From assembly GCA_044222685.1 (NCBI GenBank), contig JBGAMU010000006.1:13397-77396 (forward strand): DNA of 64,000 bases, read 5' to 3'. The notes below the pieces were generated by a model. It saw only the letters and a program-made list of their open reading frames with translations, was not told where the DNA came from and made no database searches. How positions within the stretch are numbered: position 1 is the stretch's first letter; every line of letters starts with the position of its first letter. Position numbers and translations under genes: made by a program. This document shows positions 54,739 through 63,890 of the stretch, one piece after another. Source of the DNA: JAEUPI01 sp044222685 (lineage in GTDB: Bacteria; Pseudomonadota; Gammaproteobacteria; Burkholderiales; Burkholderiaceae_C).

Positions 54739-56398
54739 GCAGCTCGCGGCGCAGCACCTTGCCCACCGGCGTCTTCGGCAGATCGTTGCGGAACTCCACC
54801 ACCTTGGGCCGCTTGTAGCCGGTGAGATTGGCCTCGCAGTAGGCGCGCACGGCCGCCTCGGTCACCGTCGGGTCCTTGCGCACGACGACCACCTTGACGG
54901 CCTCGCCAGCTTTCTCGTCGGCGATGCCGACGGCGGCGCACTCGAGCACGCCGGGCATCTGCGTGATGACGTCCTCGACCTCGTTGGGATACACGTTGAA
55001 GCCGCTGACGAGGATCATGTCCTTCTTGCGGTCGACGATGCGGAAGTAGCCGCGCTCGTCCACCACGCCGATGTCGCCGGTGCGAAAGAAGCCCTCGGCC
55101 GTCATCACCTTGGCGGTCTCGTCGGGCCGCTGCCAGTAGCCGGCCATCACCTGCGGACCGCGGATCGCGATCTCGCCGGGCGTACCCATCGGCACTTCGC
55201 GGCCGTCGTCGTCGAGCAGCGCCAACTCGGTGTTGGGCATCGGCAGGCCGATGTTGCCCGAGTAGGCGGTGGCGTCCACCGGGTTGCAGGTCGCCGAGGG
55301 ACTCGTCTCCGACAGGCCATAGCCCTCGCAGATCGGGCAGCCGGTCTTCTGCAGCCACAGCCGCGCGGTGGCCTGCTGTACCGCCATGCCGCCGCCGACG
55401 CTGATCTTGAGCGAGCTCCAGTCGACCTTGTCGAAGTCAGGGTGGTTGGCCAGTGCGTTGAACAGCGTATTGACCGCCGGCAGGCTGTGGAACTTGGTGG
55501 CGCTCAGCTCCTTGAGCATGCCGCCGATGTCGCGCGGGTTGGCGATCAGCAGATTGCAGCCGCCCATGCGCATGCTGAGCATCATGTTCGTGTTGAAGCC
55601 GAAGATGTGATACAGCGGCAACGCACACACGGTGACGATCTGCTCGCCGGGCGGGATCTTCTTCAGCGCCGGCTGGTACCAGGCTTCGGCCTGCAGCAGG
55701 TTGGCCACCAGATTGCGGTGCAGCAGCACGGCGCCCTTGCTCAAACCGGTGGTACCGCCGGTGTATTGCAGGACCGCGATGTCGTCGGCACCGATCTTCG
55801 GCGGCGTGTAGGTCTTGCGTCGCCCGGCTGCCAGCGCGTCGTTGAAGCGCACCGCCCCCGGCAGGTTGAAGGCGGGGACCATCTTCTTGACGTTGCGCAC
55901 CACGTGGTTGACCAGCCGGCCCTTGACGAAACCGAGCAGGTCGCCCATCGCCGCCAGCACCACCTGCTTGGTGGGCACCGCATCGATCACATGGGCCAGC
56001 GTGGCGGCGAAGTTCTCCAGGATCACGATCGCCTTGGCGCCCGAGTCCTTCAGCTGGTGCTCGAGCTCGCGCGGCGTGTATAGCGGATTGACGTTGACCA
56101 CCACATAGCCCGCGCGCAGGATCGCCGCCACCGCCACCGGGTATTGCGGCACGTTGGGCATCATGATGGCGACCCGGTCGCCCTTGTCGAGGTGCAGGCC
56201 CTGCAGGTAGGCGGCCAGGCCGCGCGACCAGTCGTCGACCTGGCCGAACGTGATGGCGCGGCCCATGAACCGATAGGCCGTCAGCCCGCGGTACTTGGCG
56301 AAGCTCTCTTCGAGCAGCGCCACCAGCGAGCTGTACAGGTCGACCTTGATCTGCGCCGGTACGCCCGCCGGGTACTGCTTCAGCCAGACCTTCTCCAT
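54719..56398 (-). CDS. fadD: Long-chain fatty acid-CoA ligase
   Basis: 559-residue ANL-superfamily adenylating enzyme. Motifs: VLQYTGGTTGLSKGAVLLHR (P-loop), LPLYHIFGFNTNMMLS, EGYGLSETSPSATCNP (A5), FFRTGDIGVVDERGYFRIVD (A7), RKKDMILVSGFNVYPNEVED (A8 with FACS signature) and LPKTPVGKVLRRELRD (catalytic Lys). It activates fatty acids for beta-oxidation and may work with the crotonase elsewhere in the window. It starts MEKVWLKQYPAGVPAQIKVD at 56398. It is the first gene of a leftward group with rsmE and the MFS gene. Confidence 0.92.
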   Translation of the reverse strand: MEKVWLKQYPAGVPAQIKVDLYSSLVALLEESFAKYRGLTAYRFMGRAITFGQVDDWSRGLAAYLQGLHLDKGDRVAIMMPNVPQYPVAVAAILRAGYVVVNVNPLYTPRELEHQLKDSGAKAIVILENFAATLAHVIDAVPTKQVVLAAMGDLLGFVKGRLVNHVVRNVKKMVPAFNLPGAVRFNDALAAGRRKTYTPPKIGADDIAVLQYTGGTTGLSKGAVLLHRNLVANLLQAEAWYQPALKKIPPGEQIVTVCALPLYHIFGFNTNMMLSMRMGGCNLLIANPRDIGGMLKELSATKFHSLPAVNTLFNALANHPDFDKVDWSSLKISVGGGMAVQQATARLWLQKTGCPICEGYGLSETSPSATCNPVDATAYSGNIGLPMPNTELALLDDDGREVPMGTPGEIAIRGPQVMAGYWQRPDETAKVMTAEGFFRTGDIGVVDERGYFRIVDRKKDMILVSGFNVYPNEVEDVITQMPGVLECAAVGIADEKAGEAVKVVVVRKDPTVTEAAVRAYCEANLTGYKRPKVVEFRNDLPKTPVGKVLRRELRDAPKP

Positions 56399-56541
56399 CG
56401 AACGCTCCTGCTCGCGCCGTGCATTCTGCGCGCCGGGTGGTGCCGAGCAGATCAGGGGATTCGATAGCGAGGGCCGACCCCGATCCCGGTGGTGGTTGCG
56501 CCGTCGGCGCTTTCTAGAATCCGGCCAGCGCAAGGGATCTC

Positions 56542-56844
56542 ATGACCGCGGCACGTCAGCACGCCGATCTGCCGCGACCGAGCCCCGGCGATGACGACAC
56601 GCGCTGCCGCAGGCACATCCGCTTGCTGGACGGATTGACGCTGGGCGACGGCCATCAGCGCATCACACGACTGCCCCGTCGCGCGGTGACCGCCCTGCTG
56701 GCGCGGCTGGCGCTGGCGCCCGATCGCGCCCATGCGCGCGAGGAGCTGGTCGAGCTGCTGTGGCCCGGCGCCTGCAGGCCGATCGTGTTCGTCAGTTGCG
56801 AAAGAGCGACCGCTGGGTGGCCGATGGCCTGGACCATGACCTGA
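56542..56844 (+). pseudogene. Decayed N-terminal fragment of a SARP/BTAD-like winged-helix regulator
   Basis: An open frame of 100 codons contains HIRLLDGLTLGDGHQRITRL, then PRRAVTALLARLALAPDRAH and AREELVELLWPG. These match the first winged-helix of OmpR/SARP-type transcriptional activators (normally continuing LLWPD...RNxLRQxLxxLR). After LLWPGA the frame reads unrelated sequence to a stop. In another frame LQADRVRQLRKSDRWVADGL resembles the expected continuation, suggesting a frameshift, and it ends at a TAG at about 56858-56860. The AAA/TPR body is missing. The surrounding gap (56399-56541 and 56845-57071) shows nothing else. Confidence 0.45.
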
Positions 56845-57071
56845 CGCCCAAGAACTAGCTCGGCAGTTCCCCACGCGGGGTATCGCTCGCGGCGTGGCGC
56901 GCGACATTCGGCACGCTCGCGCCGGATCTCTCACGCACATGCCGAGTGTGGTGTGGACTGCTGCCTGTGCATGCACCAACTTGTGCTCGCGCTCCGGCCA
57001 TGGTGCTGCCTACCATCGGCGCCACAACAAACCAGTCGAGCGTCCTGCGTTCGAGCACGAGGGTGGCGAAG

Positions 57072-58538
57072 ATGATCTCCAGTACACGATGGGCACGATG
57101 GACCGGCGCAGCCGTGTTGACGATCGGCCTGCTCGGCAGCGTCTGGGCGCAAGGCATGCAGCCGATGGTGGCTGCGCCCGCCGCGCCGGCGGCCACGGCC
57201 GACACGACGGCGGCGGCTGTCGCCTCGCCTGCGGTCACGCCGGCCACCACGCTGCTGGCCCAGGCTTCGCCGCCAGCGGCCGAGGCGCCGGTCGGCGGCG
57301 GCGTCGCTGCCGCCACCAAGGCGGCGCCCAAGTTCGACGGCGCCGACACCGCGTGGATGCTGATCAGCACGGTGCTCGTGCTGATCATGACGATCCCCGG
57401 CATCATCCTCTTCTACGGCGGCATGCTGCGCACCAAGAACGCGTTGTCGATCGTCGCCCACACGCTGGCCGCGGCGTCGGTGATCACCTTGCTGTGGGCG
57501 ATGTTCGGCTACTCGCTCGCCTTCAGCGGCGGCAATCCGTGGATCGGCGACACCGCGCGCCTGTACGCCCACGGCCTGATCGGCAAGGCGGTCGGCGCAC
57601 ATCCGTCGGCGCCGACGATTCCCGAATCGGTGTTCTTCCTGTTCCAGCTGTCGTTCGCGATCATCACCTTCGCGCTGATCCTCGGTGCCACGGCCGAGCG
57701 CATGCGCCTGGGCGTCACGGTGGCGTTCGCTGCTCTGTGGTCGGTGCTGGTCTACGCCCCGGTGGCGCATTGGATCTGGCATCCGAGCGGCTGGCTGGCC
57801 AAGATGGGCCACATGGACTTCGCCGGCGGCACTGTCGTGCACATCGCCTCCGGCGCCAGTGGCCTGGTGGCGGCCTGGGTGCTCGGCCCGCGGCGCGGCT
57901 TCGGCAAGGAGCCGATGGTGCCGCACAACCTGATGATCACCGTGCTCGGCGCGGGCCTGCTGTGGGCCGGCTGGTTCGGCTTCAACGCCGGTTCGGCGTT
58001 CGAGGCCAGCAGCCGCGCCGCCGGCGCGCTGCTCGCCACGCAGGTCGGTGCCTGCGCCGGTGCCATGTTCTGGGGCATCTGCGAGTACGCGCGCCGCGGA
58101 CAGTGGAGCGTGCTGGGCAGCTTTACCGGCGCCATCGCCGGGCTGATCGGTGTGACGCCGGCGTCGGGCTACGTCGGCATCGGCGGCGCGCTGCTGATCG
58201 GCGCCGCGGCCGGCGTGGTCTGCTTCTTCTGCGTCGTCTACTTCAAGGCGGTGACCGGCATCGACGATTCACTCGACGTCTTCGCGCTGCATGGCGTGGG
58301 CGGTCTGGTCGGCACGCTGATGACGCCGCTGATGGCCACCGCCGCGGTCGCGCCGGTGACCGCGACGGTGTGGACCAACGGCCTCGGCGCGCTGGCCGTC
58401 ATGGCCTACTCCGGCGCCGCCACCTGGATCATCCTGAAGGTGATCGGCGTCGTGCTCAATCTGCGCGTCGACGCCGAGGCCGAGAAGGTGGGCCTGGACG
58501 TGGCGCAACACGGCGAGATGCTGGCACCCAACGCCTGA
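57072..58538 (+). CDS. amtB: Ammonium transporter (AmtB type)
   Basis: 488-residue membrane protein. Signal-like N-terminus MISSTRWARWTGAAVLTIGL ends near VWAQG. An Ala/Pro-rich periplasmic tail of about 70 residues precedes the first of 11 membrane helices. Signature blocks are AWMLISTVLVLIMTIPGIIL, FYGGMLRTKNALSI, FGYSLAFSGGNPWIG, MDFAGGTVVHIASGASGLVA (central-pore His), LLWAGWFGFNAGSAF and LDVFALHGVGGLVGTL (second pore His). The frame is open further upstream to 56946 but the Met at 57072 gives the signal. glnK, which usually precedes amtB, is not adjacent. Confidence 0.93.
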   Translation: MISSTRWARWTGAAVLTIGLLGSVWAQGMQPMVAAPAAPAATADTTAAAVASPAVTPATTLLAQASPPAAEAPVGGGVAAATKAAPKFDGADTAWMLISTVLVLIMTIPGIILFYGGMLRTKNALSIVAHTLAAASVITLLWAMFGYSLAFSGGNPWIGDTARLYAHGLIGKAVGAHPSAPTIPESVFFLFQLSFAIITFALILGATAERMRLGVTVAFAALWSVLVYAPVAHWIWHPSGWLAKMGHMDFAGGTVVHIASGASGLVAAWVLGPRRGFGKEPMVPHNLMITVLGAGLLWAGWFGFNAGSAFEASSRAAGALLATQVGACAGAMFWGICEYARRGQWSVLGSFTGAIAGLIGVTPASGYVGIGGALLIGAAAGVVCFFCVVYFKAVTGIDDSLDVFALHGVGGLVGTLMTPLMATAAVAPVTATVWTNGLGALAVMAYSGAATWIILKVIGVVLNLRVDAEAEKVGLDVAQHGEMLAPNA

Positions 58539-58585
58539 GCGGCGATCCTTCCGCGAGAACCATCATCGCCGCAGGCGCAGCTTCC

Positions 58586-58957
58586 ATGGCCACCACACCC
58601 GACGAACAAGAGGTGCTGAACACAGTCGTGCGCATGGTCGTGCCGATGCGCCGCGAGTTCGGGCGCCAGCTCGACGTGCGCCACTTCCTGCACGACCTGG
58701 AGTACGCGCAGGAGGTCATCCAGCAGGCGCTGACCAGCCAGGACCCGCGGCTGCAGCACTACGCGAGTTATCTCGCAGCGCACCACCTCGGGCCACGCAA
58801 CGCGACCCAGTCGTCGAAGGCGCCGATGCCCGAAGCCCCGTCCACGCCGCCGACCGCGGCCGAGCGCCCGGCACCGACGGCACCCGAGCGAAGCAACCCC
58901 ACCGCCGAAGAGCTGCGCCAGCGGGTGCTGAAGAAGTACACCGCCGGTCTGCGCTGA
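58586..58957 (+). CDS. Hypothetical protein
   Basis: 123 residues, not recognised. The helical N-terminal part MATTPDEQEVLNTVVRMVVP to QHYASYLAAHHLGPRNA contains MRREFGRQLDVRHFLHDLEY. A low-complexity Pro/Ala/Thr linker and a short basic C-terminal helix (EELRQRVLKKYTAGLR) follow. No signal peptide or membrane segment. It starts 47 bp after amtB on the same strand and may share its transcript; a link to ammonium sensing is only a guess. Similar short proteins in Burkholderiales are also unassigned. Confidence 0.65.
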   Translation: MATTPDEQEVLNTVVRMVVPMRREFGRQLDVRHFLHDLEYAQEVIQQALTSQDPRLQHYASYLAAHHLGPRNATQSSKAPMPEAPSTPPTAAERPAPTAPERSNPTAEELRQRVLKKYTAGLR

Positions 58958-59029
58958 GACGATCTCGGCGCGCACACGCGCGCGCCGGACCGCGGTGACA
59001 CCGGATGCCGCGCAGCGCCCGGCTCTCGA

Positions 59030-60445
59030 TCAAGCCTTCAGCGCCGCGAGCACCTCGTCGAGCATCTTCTTCGCGTCGCCGAACAGCATGCGGTTGTTGT
59101 CCTTGTAGAACAGCGGGTTGTCGACGCCGGCGTAGCCGGAGGCCATGCTGCGCTTCATGACGATCGAGGTCTTGGCCTTCCAGACCTCGAGCACCGGCAT
59201 GCCGGCGATCGGGCTCGTGGGGTCGTCCTGCGCGGCGGGGTTCACGATGTCGTTGGCACCGATGACCATCGAGACGTCGGTGGCCGGGAAGTCGGCGTTG
59301 ATCTCGTCCATCTCGAGCACGATGTCGTAGGGCACCTTTGCTTCGGCCAGCAACACGTTCATGTGGCCGGGCATGCGGCCGGCCACCGGATGGATGCCGA
59401 ACCGCACGTTGACGCCCTTGTCGCGCAGCAGCTTGGTGATCTCGAACACCGTGTGCTGCGCCTGCGCCACTGCCATGCCGTAACCGGGCACGATGATCAC
59501 GTTCTTGGCCTCGCGCAGCAGTTCGGCGGTTTCAGCCGCCAGGATCGGCGACACCTCGCCCGCGGGCTGCGCCGCCCCGCCAGCGGCCGCCGGCGCGCCG
59601 CCGCCGGTGCCGAAGCCACCGGCGATGACGCTGATGAAGTTGCGGTTCATCGCGCGGCACATGATGTAGCTGAGGATCGCACCCGATGAGCCCACCAGTG
59701 CGCCGACGACGATGAGCAGGTCGTTGCTCAGCATGAAGCCGGTGGCCGCCGCGGCCCAGCCCGAGTAGCTGTTGAGCATCGACACCACCACCGGCATGTC
59801 GGCGCCACCGATGGCCATCACCATGTGGATGCCGAACAGCAGCGCCACCACCGTCATCACGATCAGCGGCAGCATGCCGTCGCCGATACTGTGTGCGTTG
59901 AGAAAGACGCGGCCGAACCAGAGCACGACGAGCAGCCCGGCCAGGTTGATCCAGTGGCGGGCCGGCAGCAGCAGCGGCTTGCCGCCGATCTTGCCCGACA
60001 GCTTGCCGAAGGCGATCACCGAGCCGGAAAACGTGACCGCGCCGATCAGGATGCCAATGTAGATCTCGAACTCGTGAATGGTCTTCTCGGCCGGTGTCGG
60101 GAAGACCGTGGACGTGTCGACGTAGCTGGCATAGCCGACCAGGCACGCAGCAAGACCCACGAGGCTGTGCATCAGCGCGACGAGCTCGGGCATCTGCGTC
60201 ATCTGCACCTTCTTCGCGGCGATGAGGCCGATGCCGCCGCCGATGACGAGCGCGCCGATGATCCACGGGTAGCCGCCGGGCAGCACGCGCGGGCCGGCCA
60301 CGGTGGCGAGCACCGCGATCGTCATGCCGATGATGCCGAACAGGTTGCCGCGACGGGCCGTCTCGGGGTTGGCGAGACCGCCGAGGCTCAGGATGAAGAG
60401 GATGGTGGCGCCGATGTAGGCGACGGTGGCGAGGCTGCTGGTCAT
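59030..60445 (-). CDS. pntB: NAD(P) transhydrogenase subunit beta
   Basis: 471 residues. Nine or so membrane helices, such as VAYIGATILFILSLGGLAN and PWIIGALVIGGGIGLIAAKK, are followed by the NADP(H)-binding dIII domain. dIII contains VIIVPGYGMAVAQAQHTVFE (GYGMAVAQAQ motif), VRFGIHPVAGRMPGHMNVLL and SMVIGANDIVNPAAQDDPTS. It couples proton re-entry to hydride transfer from NADH to NADP+. It starts 23 bp after pntA on the same strand. A phototroph would use it to set the NADPH/NADH balance. Confidence 0.97.
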   Translation of the reverse strand: MTSSLATVAYIGATILFILSLGGLANPETARRGNLFGIIGMTIAVLATVAGPRVLPGGYPWIIGALVIGGGIGLIAAKKVQMTQMPELVALMHSLVGLAACLVGYASYVDTSTVFPTPAEKTIHEFEIYIGILIGAVTFSGSVIAFGKLSGKIGGKPLLLPARHWINLAGLLVVLWFGRVFLNAHSIGDGMLPLIVMTVVALLFGIHMVMAIGGADMPVVVSMLNSYSGWAAAATGFMLSNDLLIVVGALVGSSGAILSYIMCRAMNRNFISVIAGGFGTGGGAPAAAGGAAQPAGEVSPILAAETAELLREAKNVIIVPGYGMAVAQAQHTVFEITKLLRDKGVNVRFGIHPVAGRMPGHMNVLLAEAKVPYDIVLEMDEINADFPATDVSMVIGANDIVNPAAQDDPTSPIAGMPVLEVWKAKTSIVMKRSMASGYAGVDNPLFYKDNNRMLFGDAKKMLDEVLAALKA

Positions 60446-60467
60446 GTCCGCTCCGACTTGTTCTTCT

Positions 60468-62054
60468 TCACTTGCGGAACATCGCCAGCATGCGCCGCGT
60501 GACCGCGAAGCCGCCGAACATGTTGACGGCTGTGAGCACCAGCGCCACCACGGCCATGCCGAGGATCAGCCCGTTCGGCCGGTCGCCGGTGGCCCCGCCG
60601 AGCGGCGGCGCGATCTGGATCAGCGCGCCGATGGCGATGATCGACGAGATCGCGTTGGTCACGCTCATCAGCGGCGTGTGCAGCGACGGCGTCACGTTCC
60701 AGATCACCATGTAGCCGATGAAGCAGGCCAGCACGAACACGGTGAAGTGCGACAGGAACGACGCCGGCGCGAACAGGCCCACGCCCAGCAGCGCGAGCGC
60801 GCCCACCGCGAACACGATGGCCAGCGACTTCGCCGACATCGGCTCGCTGCTGCCGTGGCCGTGGCCCTTGGGCGCCGGTGCCGCGGCGGCCGCGACCGGC
60901 TTGGGCGGCGGTGCCGGCAGCTTCAGCGGCGGCGGCGGCCAGGTGACGGTGCCGTCCTTGATCACGGTCAGGCCGCGGATGGCGTCGTCGTCCATGTTGA
61001 CGTTGATCACGCCGTCCTTGGTCTTGCACAGCTCCTCGGTCAGCCGCAGCAGGTTGTTGGCATACAGCGTCGAGCTCTGCCTGGCGAGGCGACTGGCCAG
61101 ATCGGTGTAGCCGATGATCGTGACGCCGTGCTTCACCACGGCCTGGTTGGGCTCGGTGAGCTCGCAATTGCCGCCCTGCTCGGCGGCCATGTCGACGATC
61201 ACGCTGCCGGGCTTCATCGTCCTCACCATCTCGGCGGTGATGAGCTTGGGCGCCGGCTTGCCCGGGATCAACGCGGTGGTGATGATGATGTCGACTTCGC
61301 GCGCCTGCTTGGCGTACATCTCGCGCTGCGCGACCTGGAAGCCCTCGCTCATCACCTTGGCGTAACCGCCGCCGCCGGAACCTTCCTCCTCATAGTCGAC
61401 CTTGACGAACTCGCCGCCGAGCGACACCACCTGGTCGGCCACCTCGGCGCGGGTGTCGTTGGCGCGCACGATGGCGCCCAGGTTCGCCGCGGTGCCGATG
61501 GCGGCGAGGCCCGCGACGCCGGCGCCGGCGATGAAGACCTTGGCCGGCGGGATCTTGCCCGCCGCGGTGATCTGGCCGTTGAAGAAGCGGCCGAAGGCGT
61601 TGGCGGCCTCGACCACGGCGCGGTAGCCGCTGACGCCGGCCATCGACGTCAGCGCGTCCATCTTCTGTGCCCGCGAGAGCTGGCGCGGCAGCGCGTCGAT
61701 GGCCAGCACGGTCGCCTTCTTCGCCGCCAGCTGCTGCATCAGCTCCGGGTTCTGCGCCGGCCAGATGAAGCCGATCAAGGTGCCGCCTTCGCGCATCAGC
61801 GCCACCTCGGCGGCGGCGGGCGGGCGCACCTTGAAGACGATGTCGGCCTTGGCCCACAGCGCCGCGGCCGTCGGCAGCACCTCGGCCCCGGCGGCGCGGT
61901 AGGTGTCGTCGGCGAAGTTCGCCGCGTCGCCGGCGCCGCTTTCCACCGCGACCGCGAAGCCCAGCTTGACGAGTTTCTCCACCGCCTCCGGCACGCTGGC
62001 GACCCGTTTCTCGCCGGCCGCGGTTTCCTTGGGGATACCGATCATCAAAGCCAT
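60468..62054 (-). CDS. pntA: NAD(P) transhydrogenase subunit alpha (full-length fused form)
   Basis: 528 residues combining the NAD-binding dI domain with the C-terminal membrane part, as in E. coli PntA. In many bacteria these are split into PntAA/PntAB. dI: MALMIGIPKETAAGEKRVAS, FIAGAGVAGLAAIGTAANLG (NAD Rossmann motif), VDYEEEGSGGGGYAKVMSEG (mobile loop), and ALIPGKPAPKLITAEMVRTM. A Pro/Ala linker and His-Gly patch (GHGHGSS) precede three to four helices ending MFGGFAVTRRMLAMFRK. The start at 62054 is chosen for the family N-terminus and GGAG upstream; the open frame continues far upstream without homology. Confidence 0.96.
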   Translation of the reverse strand: MALMIGIPKETAAGEKRVASVPEAVEKLVKLGFAVAVESGAGDAANFADDTYRAAGAEVLPTAAALWAKADIVFKVRPPAAAEVALMREGGTLIGFIWPAQNPELMQQLAAKKATVLAIDALPRQLSRAQKMDALTSMAGVSGYRAVVEAANAFGRFFNGQITAAGKIPPAKVFIAGAGVAGLAAIGTAANLGAIVRANDTRAEVADQVVSLGGEFVKVDYEEEGSGGGGYAKVMSEGFQVAQREMYAKQAREVDIIITTALIPGKPAPKLITAEMVRTMKPGSVIVDMAAEQGGNCELTEPNQAVVKHGVTIIGYTDLASRLARQSSTLYANNLLRLTEELCKTKDGVINVNMDDDAIRGLTVIKDGTVTWPPPPLKLPAPPPKPVAAAAAPAPKGHGHGSSEPMSAKSLAIVFAVGALALLGVGLFAPASFLSHFTVFVLACFIGYMVIWNVTPSLHTPLMSVTNAISSIIAIGALIQIAPPLGGATGDRPNGLILGMAVVALVLTAVNMFGGFAVTRRMLAMFRK

Positions 62055-62174
62055 GGACTGATCTCCTCGGGTCGCGGCCGCTCGCCGCCGGGCCATCTTG
62101 TCGTCGCGCGCCACGGGGGCCGTCGCGCGCTCGAAGCGCCGACGCATTCTGCCAGCCATCGCTAGCATCGCTGC

Positions 62175-62666
62175 ATGAGCGACATCAGATGGAAGACCAG
62201 CGTCACCGTGGCCGCGATCGTCGAGCGCGAGGGTCGCTACCTGCTGGTGGAGGAGCACACGCCCGAGGGCCTGAAGCTGAACAACCCTGCCGGCCACCTG
62301 GACCCCGGTGAAACCCCGCTGCATGCCGTGGTGCGCGAGGCGCTCGAAGAGACCACCCGCCGCTTCACGCCCACCGCGCTGCTGGGCGTGTACCTGTCTC
62401 GGGTGCAGCGCGCGGCGCCTGCCGAGGACGTGACCTATCTGCGGCTGGCCTTTGTGGGCGAGGTGTCCGAGCCGCTGCCCGGTCATGCGCTCGACCCCGA
62501 GATCGTGCGCACCTTGTGGCTGACACCGGACGAGATGCGCGTGCAGGCCGCGCGCCACCGCAGCCCGCTGCTGATGCGCTGCGTCGACGACCACGGCGCC
62601 GGCCGACGGTACCCGCTGGAGCTGGTCTACGCCGACGCGTCGGTGCTGGCGATGCCGGAAAAATAG
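62175..62666 (+). CDS. nudJ: Nudix hydrolase (NudJ-like)
   Basis: 163 residues. The Nudix box is GHLDPGETPLHAVVREALEE followed by TT, matching GX5EX7REUXEE with Thr in place of the usual Gly. N-terminal strands SVTVAAIVEREGRYLLVEEH and a C-terminal PLLMRCVDDHGAGRRYPLE follow. E. coli NudJ is a (di)phosphatase of thiamine precursors and nucleotides and is encoded beside mnmA, as here (10 bases before mnmA). The symbol follows that synteny. About 120 bp separate it from the divergent pntA start. Confidence 0.87.
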   Translation: MSDIRWKTSVTVAAIVEREGRYLLVEEHTPEGLKLNNPAGHLDPGETPLHAVVREALEETTRRFTPTALLGVYLSRVQRAAPAEDVTYLRLAFVGEVSEPLPGHALDPEIVRTLWLTPDEMRVQAARHRSPLLMRCVDDHGAGRRYPLELVYADASVLAMPEK

Positions 62667-62675
62667 AATCGGGTC

Positions 62676-63776
62676 ATGCGCACGCGTCGCGTGGTGGTCG
62701 GCCTGTCCGGCGGGGTCGACTCCGCGGTCAGCGCGTGGCTGCTCAAGCAGCAGGGTCACGACGTCGTCGGCCTGTTCATGAAGAACTGGGAGGACGACGA
62801 CGACGACGAGTACTGCTCGAGCAACGTCGACTTCGTCGACGCCGCGGCGGTGGCCGACGTGATCGGCATCGAGATCGAGCACGTGAACTTCGCCGCCGAA
62901 TACAAGGACCGGGTGTTCGCCGAGTTCCTGCGCGAGTACCAGGCCGGCCGCACGCCGAACCCCGACGTGCTGTGCAACGCCGAGATCAAGTTCAAGGCCT
63001 TCCTCGACCACGCGATGCGTCTCGGCGCCGAGAAGATCGCCACCGGCCACTATGCGCGGGTGCGTGAGCGCGAGGGCCTGTTCGAACTGCTGAAGGGGCT
63101 CGACCCGGCCAAGGACCAGAGCTACTTCCTGCACCGGCTCAACCAGGCGCAGCTCGCGAAGACGCTCTTCCCGGTGGGCGAGCTGAAAAAGCCCGAGGTG
63201 CGGCGCATCGCGGCCGAGATCGGGCTGCCCAATGCGAAGAAGAAGGACTCGACCGGCATCTGCTTCATCGGCGAGCGGCCGTTCCGCGAGTTCCTCAATC
63301 GCTACCTGAGCCACACGCCGGGTTCGATCGAGGACGATCGCGGCCGTATGCTGGGCCGCCACGTGGGGCTGAGCTTCTACACCCTCGGCCAGCGCCAGGG
63401 CCTGGGCATCGGCGGCGTCAAGGACAAGGGCACGCGCGGCAGTGCCGATCACGAACCCTGGTACGTGGCCCGCAAGGAGCTCGATCGCAACGTGCTGCGC
63501 GTGGTGCAGGGGCACGACCACCCATGGCTGCTGTCGCGCACGCTGGTCGCCGACGACACGGCCTGGGTGGCCGGCCACCCGCCGACCGACGGCGCCCTTG
63601 CCGCGAAGACGCGCTACCGGCAGGACGACGCCGCCTGCACGCTGACCAACCAGGGCGTGCGCTTCGAGCTGCGTTTCGGGCAGCCGCAGTGGGCCGTGAC
63701 GCCGGGCCAGTCGGCGGTGATCTACGACGGCGAGTTGTGCCTGGGCGGCGGTGTGATCGCGAGTCGTGGCGACTGA
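62676..63776 (+). CDS. mnmA: tRNA 2-thiouridine(34) synthase MnmA
   Basis: 366 residues. The PP-loop is VVVGLSGGVDSAVSAWLLKQ (SGGVDS). The catalytic nucleophile Cys lies in NPDVLCNAEIKFKAFLDHAM and the persulfide Cys in STGICFIGERPFREFLNRYL. A conserved KDQSYFLHRLNQAQLAKTLF and a C-terminal beta barrel follow. It thiolates wobble uridine of Lys, Glu and Gln tRNAs. Upstream Nudix pairing suggests a short operon. The stop is 114 bp before the next regulator gene; that gap shows only an ATAACGTTGTTA-like AT-rich patch. Confidence 0.97.
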   Translation: MRTRRVVVGLSGGVDSAVSAWLLKQQGHDVVGLFMKNWEDDDDDEYCSSNVDFVDAAAVADVIGIEIEHVNFAAEYKDRVFAEFLREYQAGRTPNPDVLCNAEIKFKAFLDHAMRLGAEKIATGHYARVREREGLFELLKGLDPAKDQSYFLHRLNQAQLAKTLFPVGELKKPEVRRIAAEIGLPNAKKKDSTGICFIGERPFREFLNRYLSHTPGSIEDDRGRMLGRHVGLSFYTLGQRQGLGIGGVKDKGTRGSADHEPWYVARKELDRNVLRVVQGHDHPWLLSRTLVADDTAWVAGHPPTDGALAAKTRYRQDDAACTLTNQGVRFELRFGQPQWAVTPGQSAVIYDGELCLGGGVIASRGD

Positions 63777-63890
63777 ATACCCCGTCGCGGCGGCATGAGC
63801 TAACAACGTTATCGTCGTTGGCGCGCCGCGCAGCGTCTCGATAATTCGCTGCCCGCATATCGAGGCGCCACGAGCGCCCACAAAGCGTTC

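Noticed and set aside
56870..57071. Possible sigma-54 promoter before amtB
   Set aside because: GG and GC doublets at roughly the right spacing exist, but no TGGCAC-N5-TTGC match could be found.
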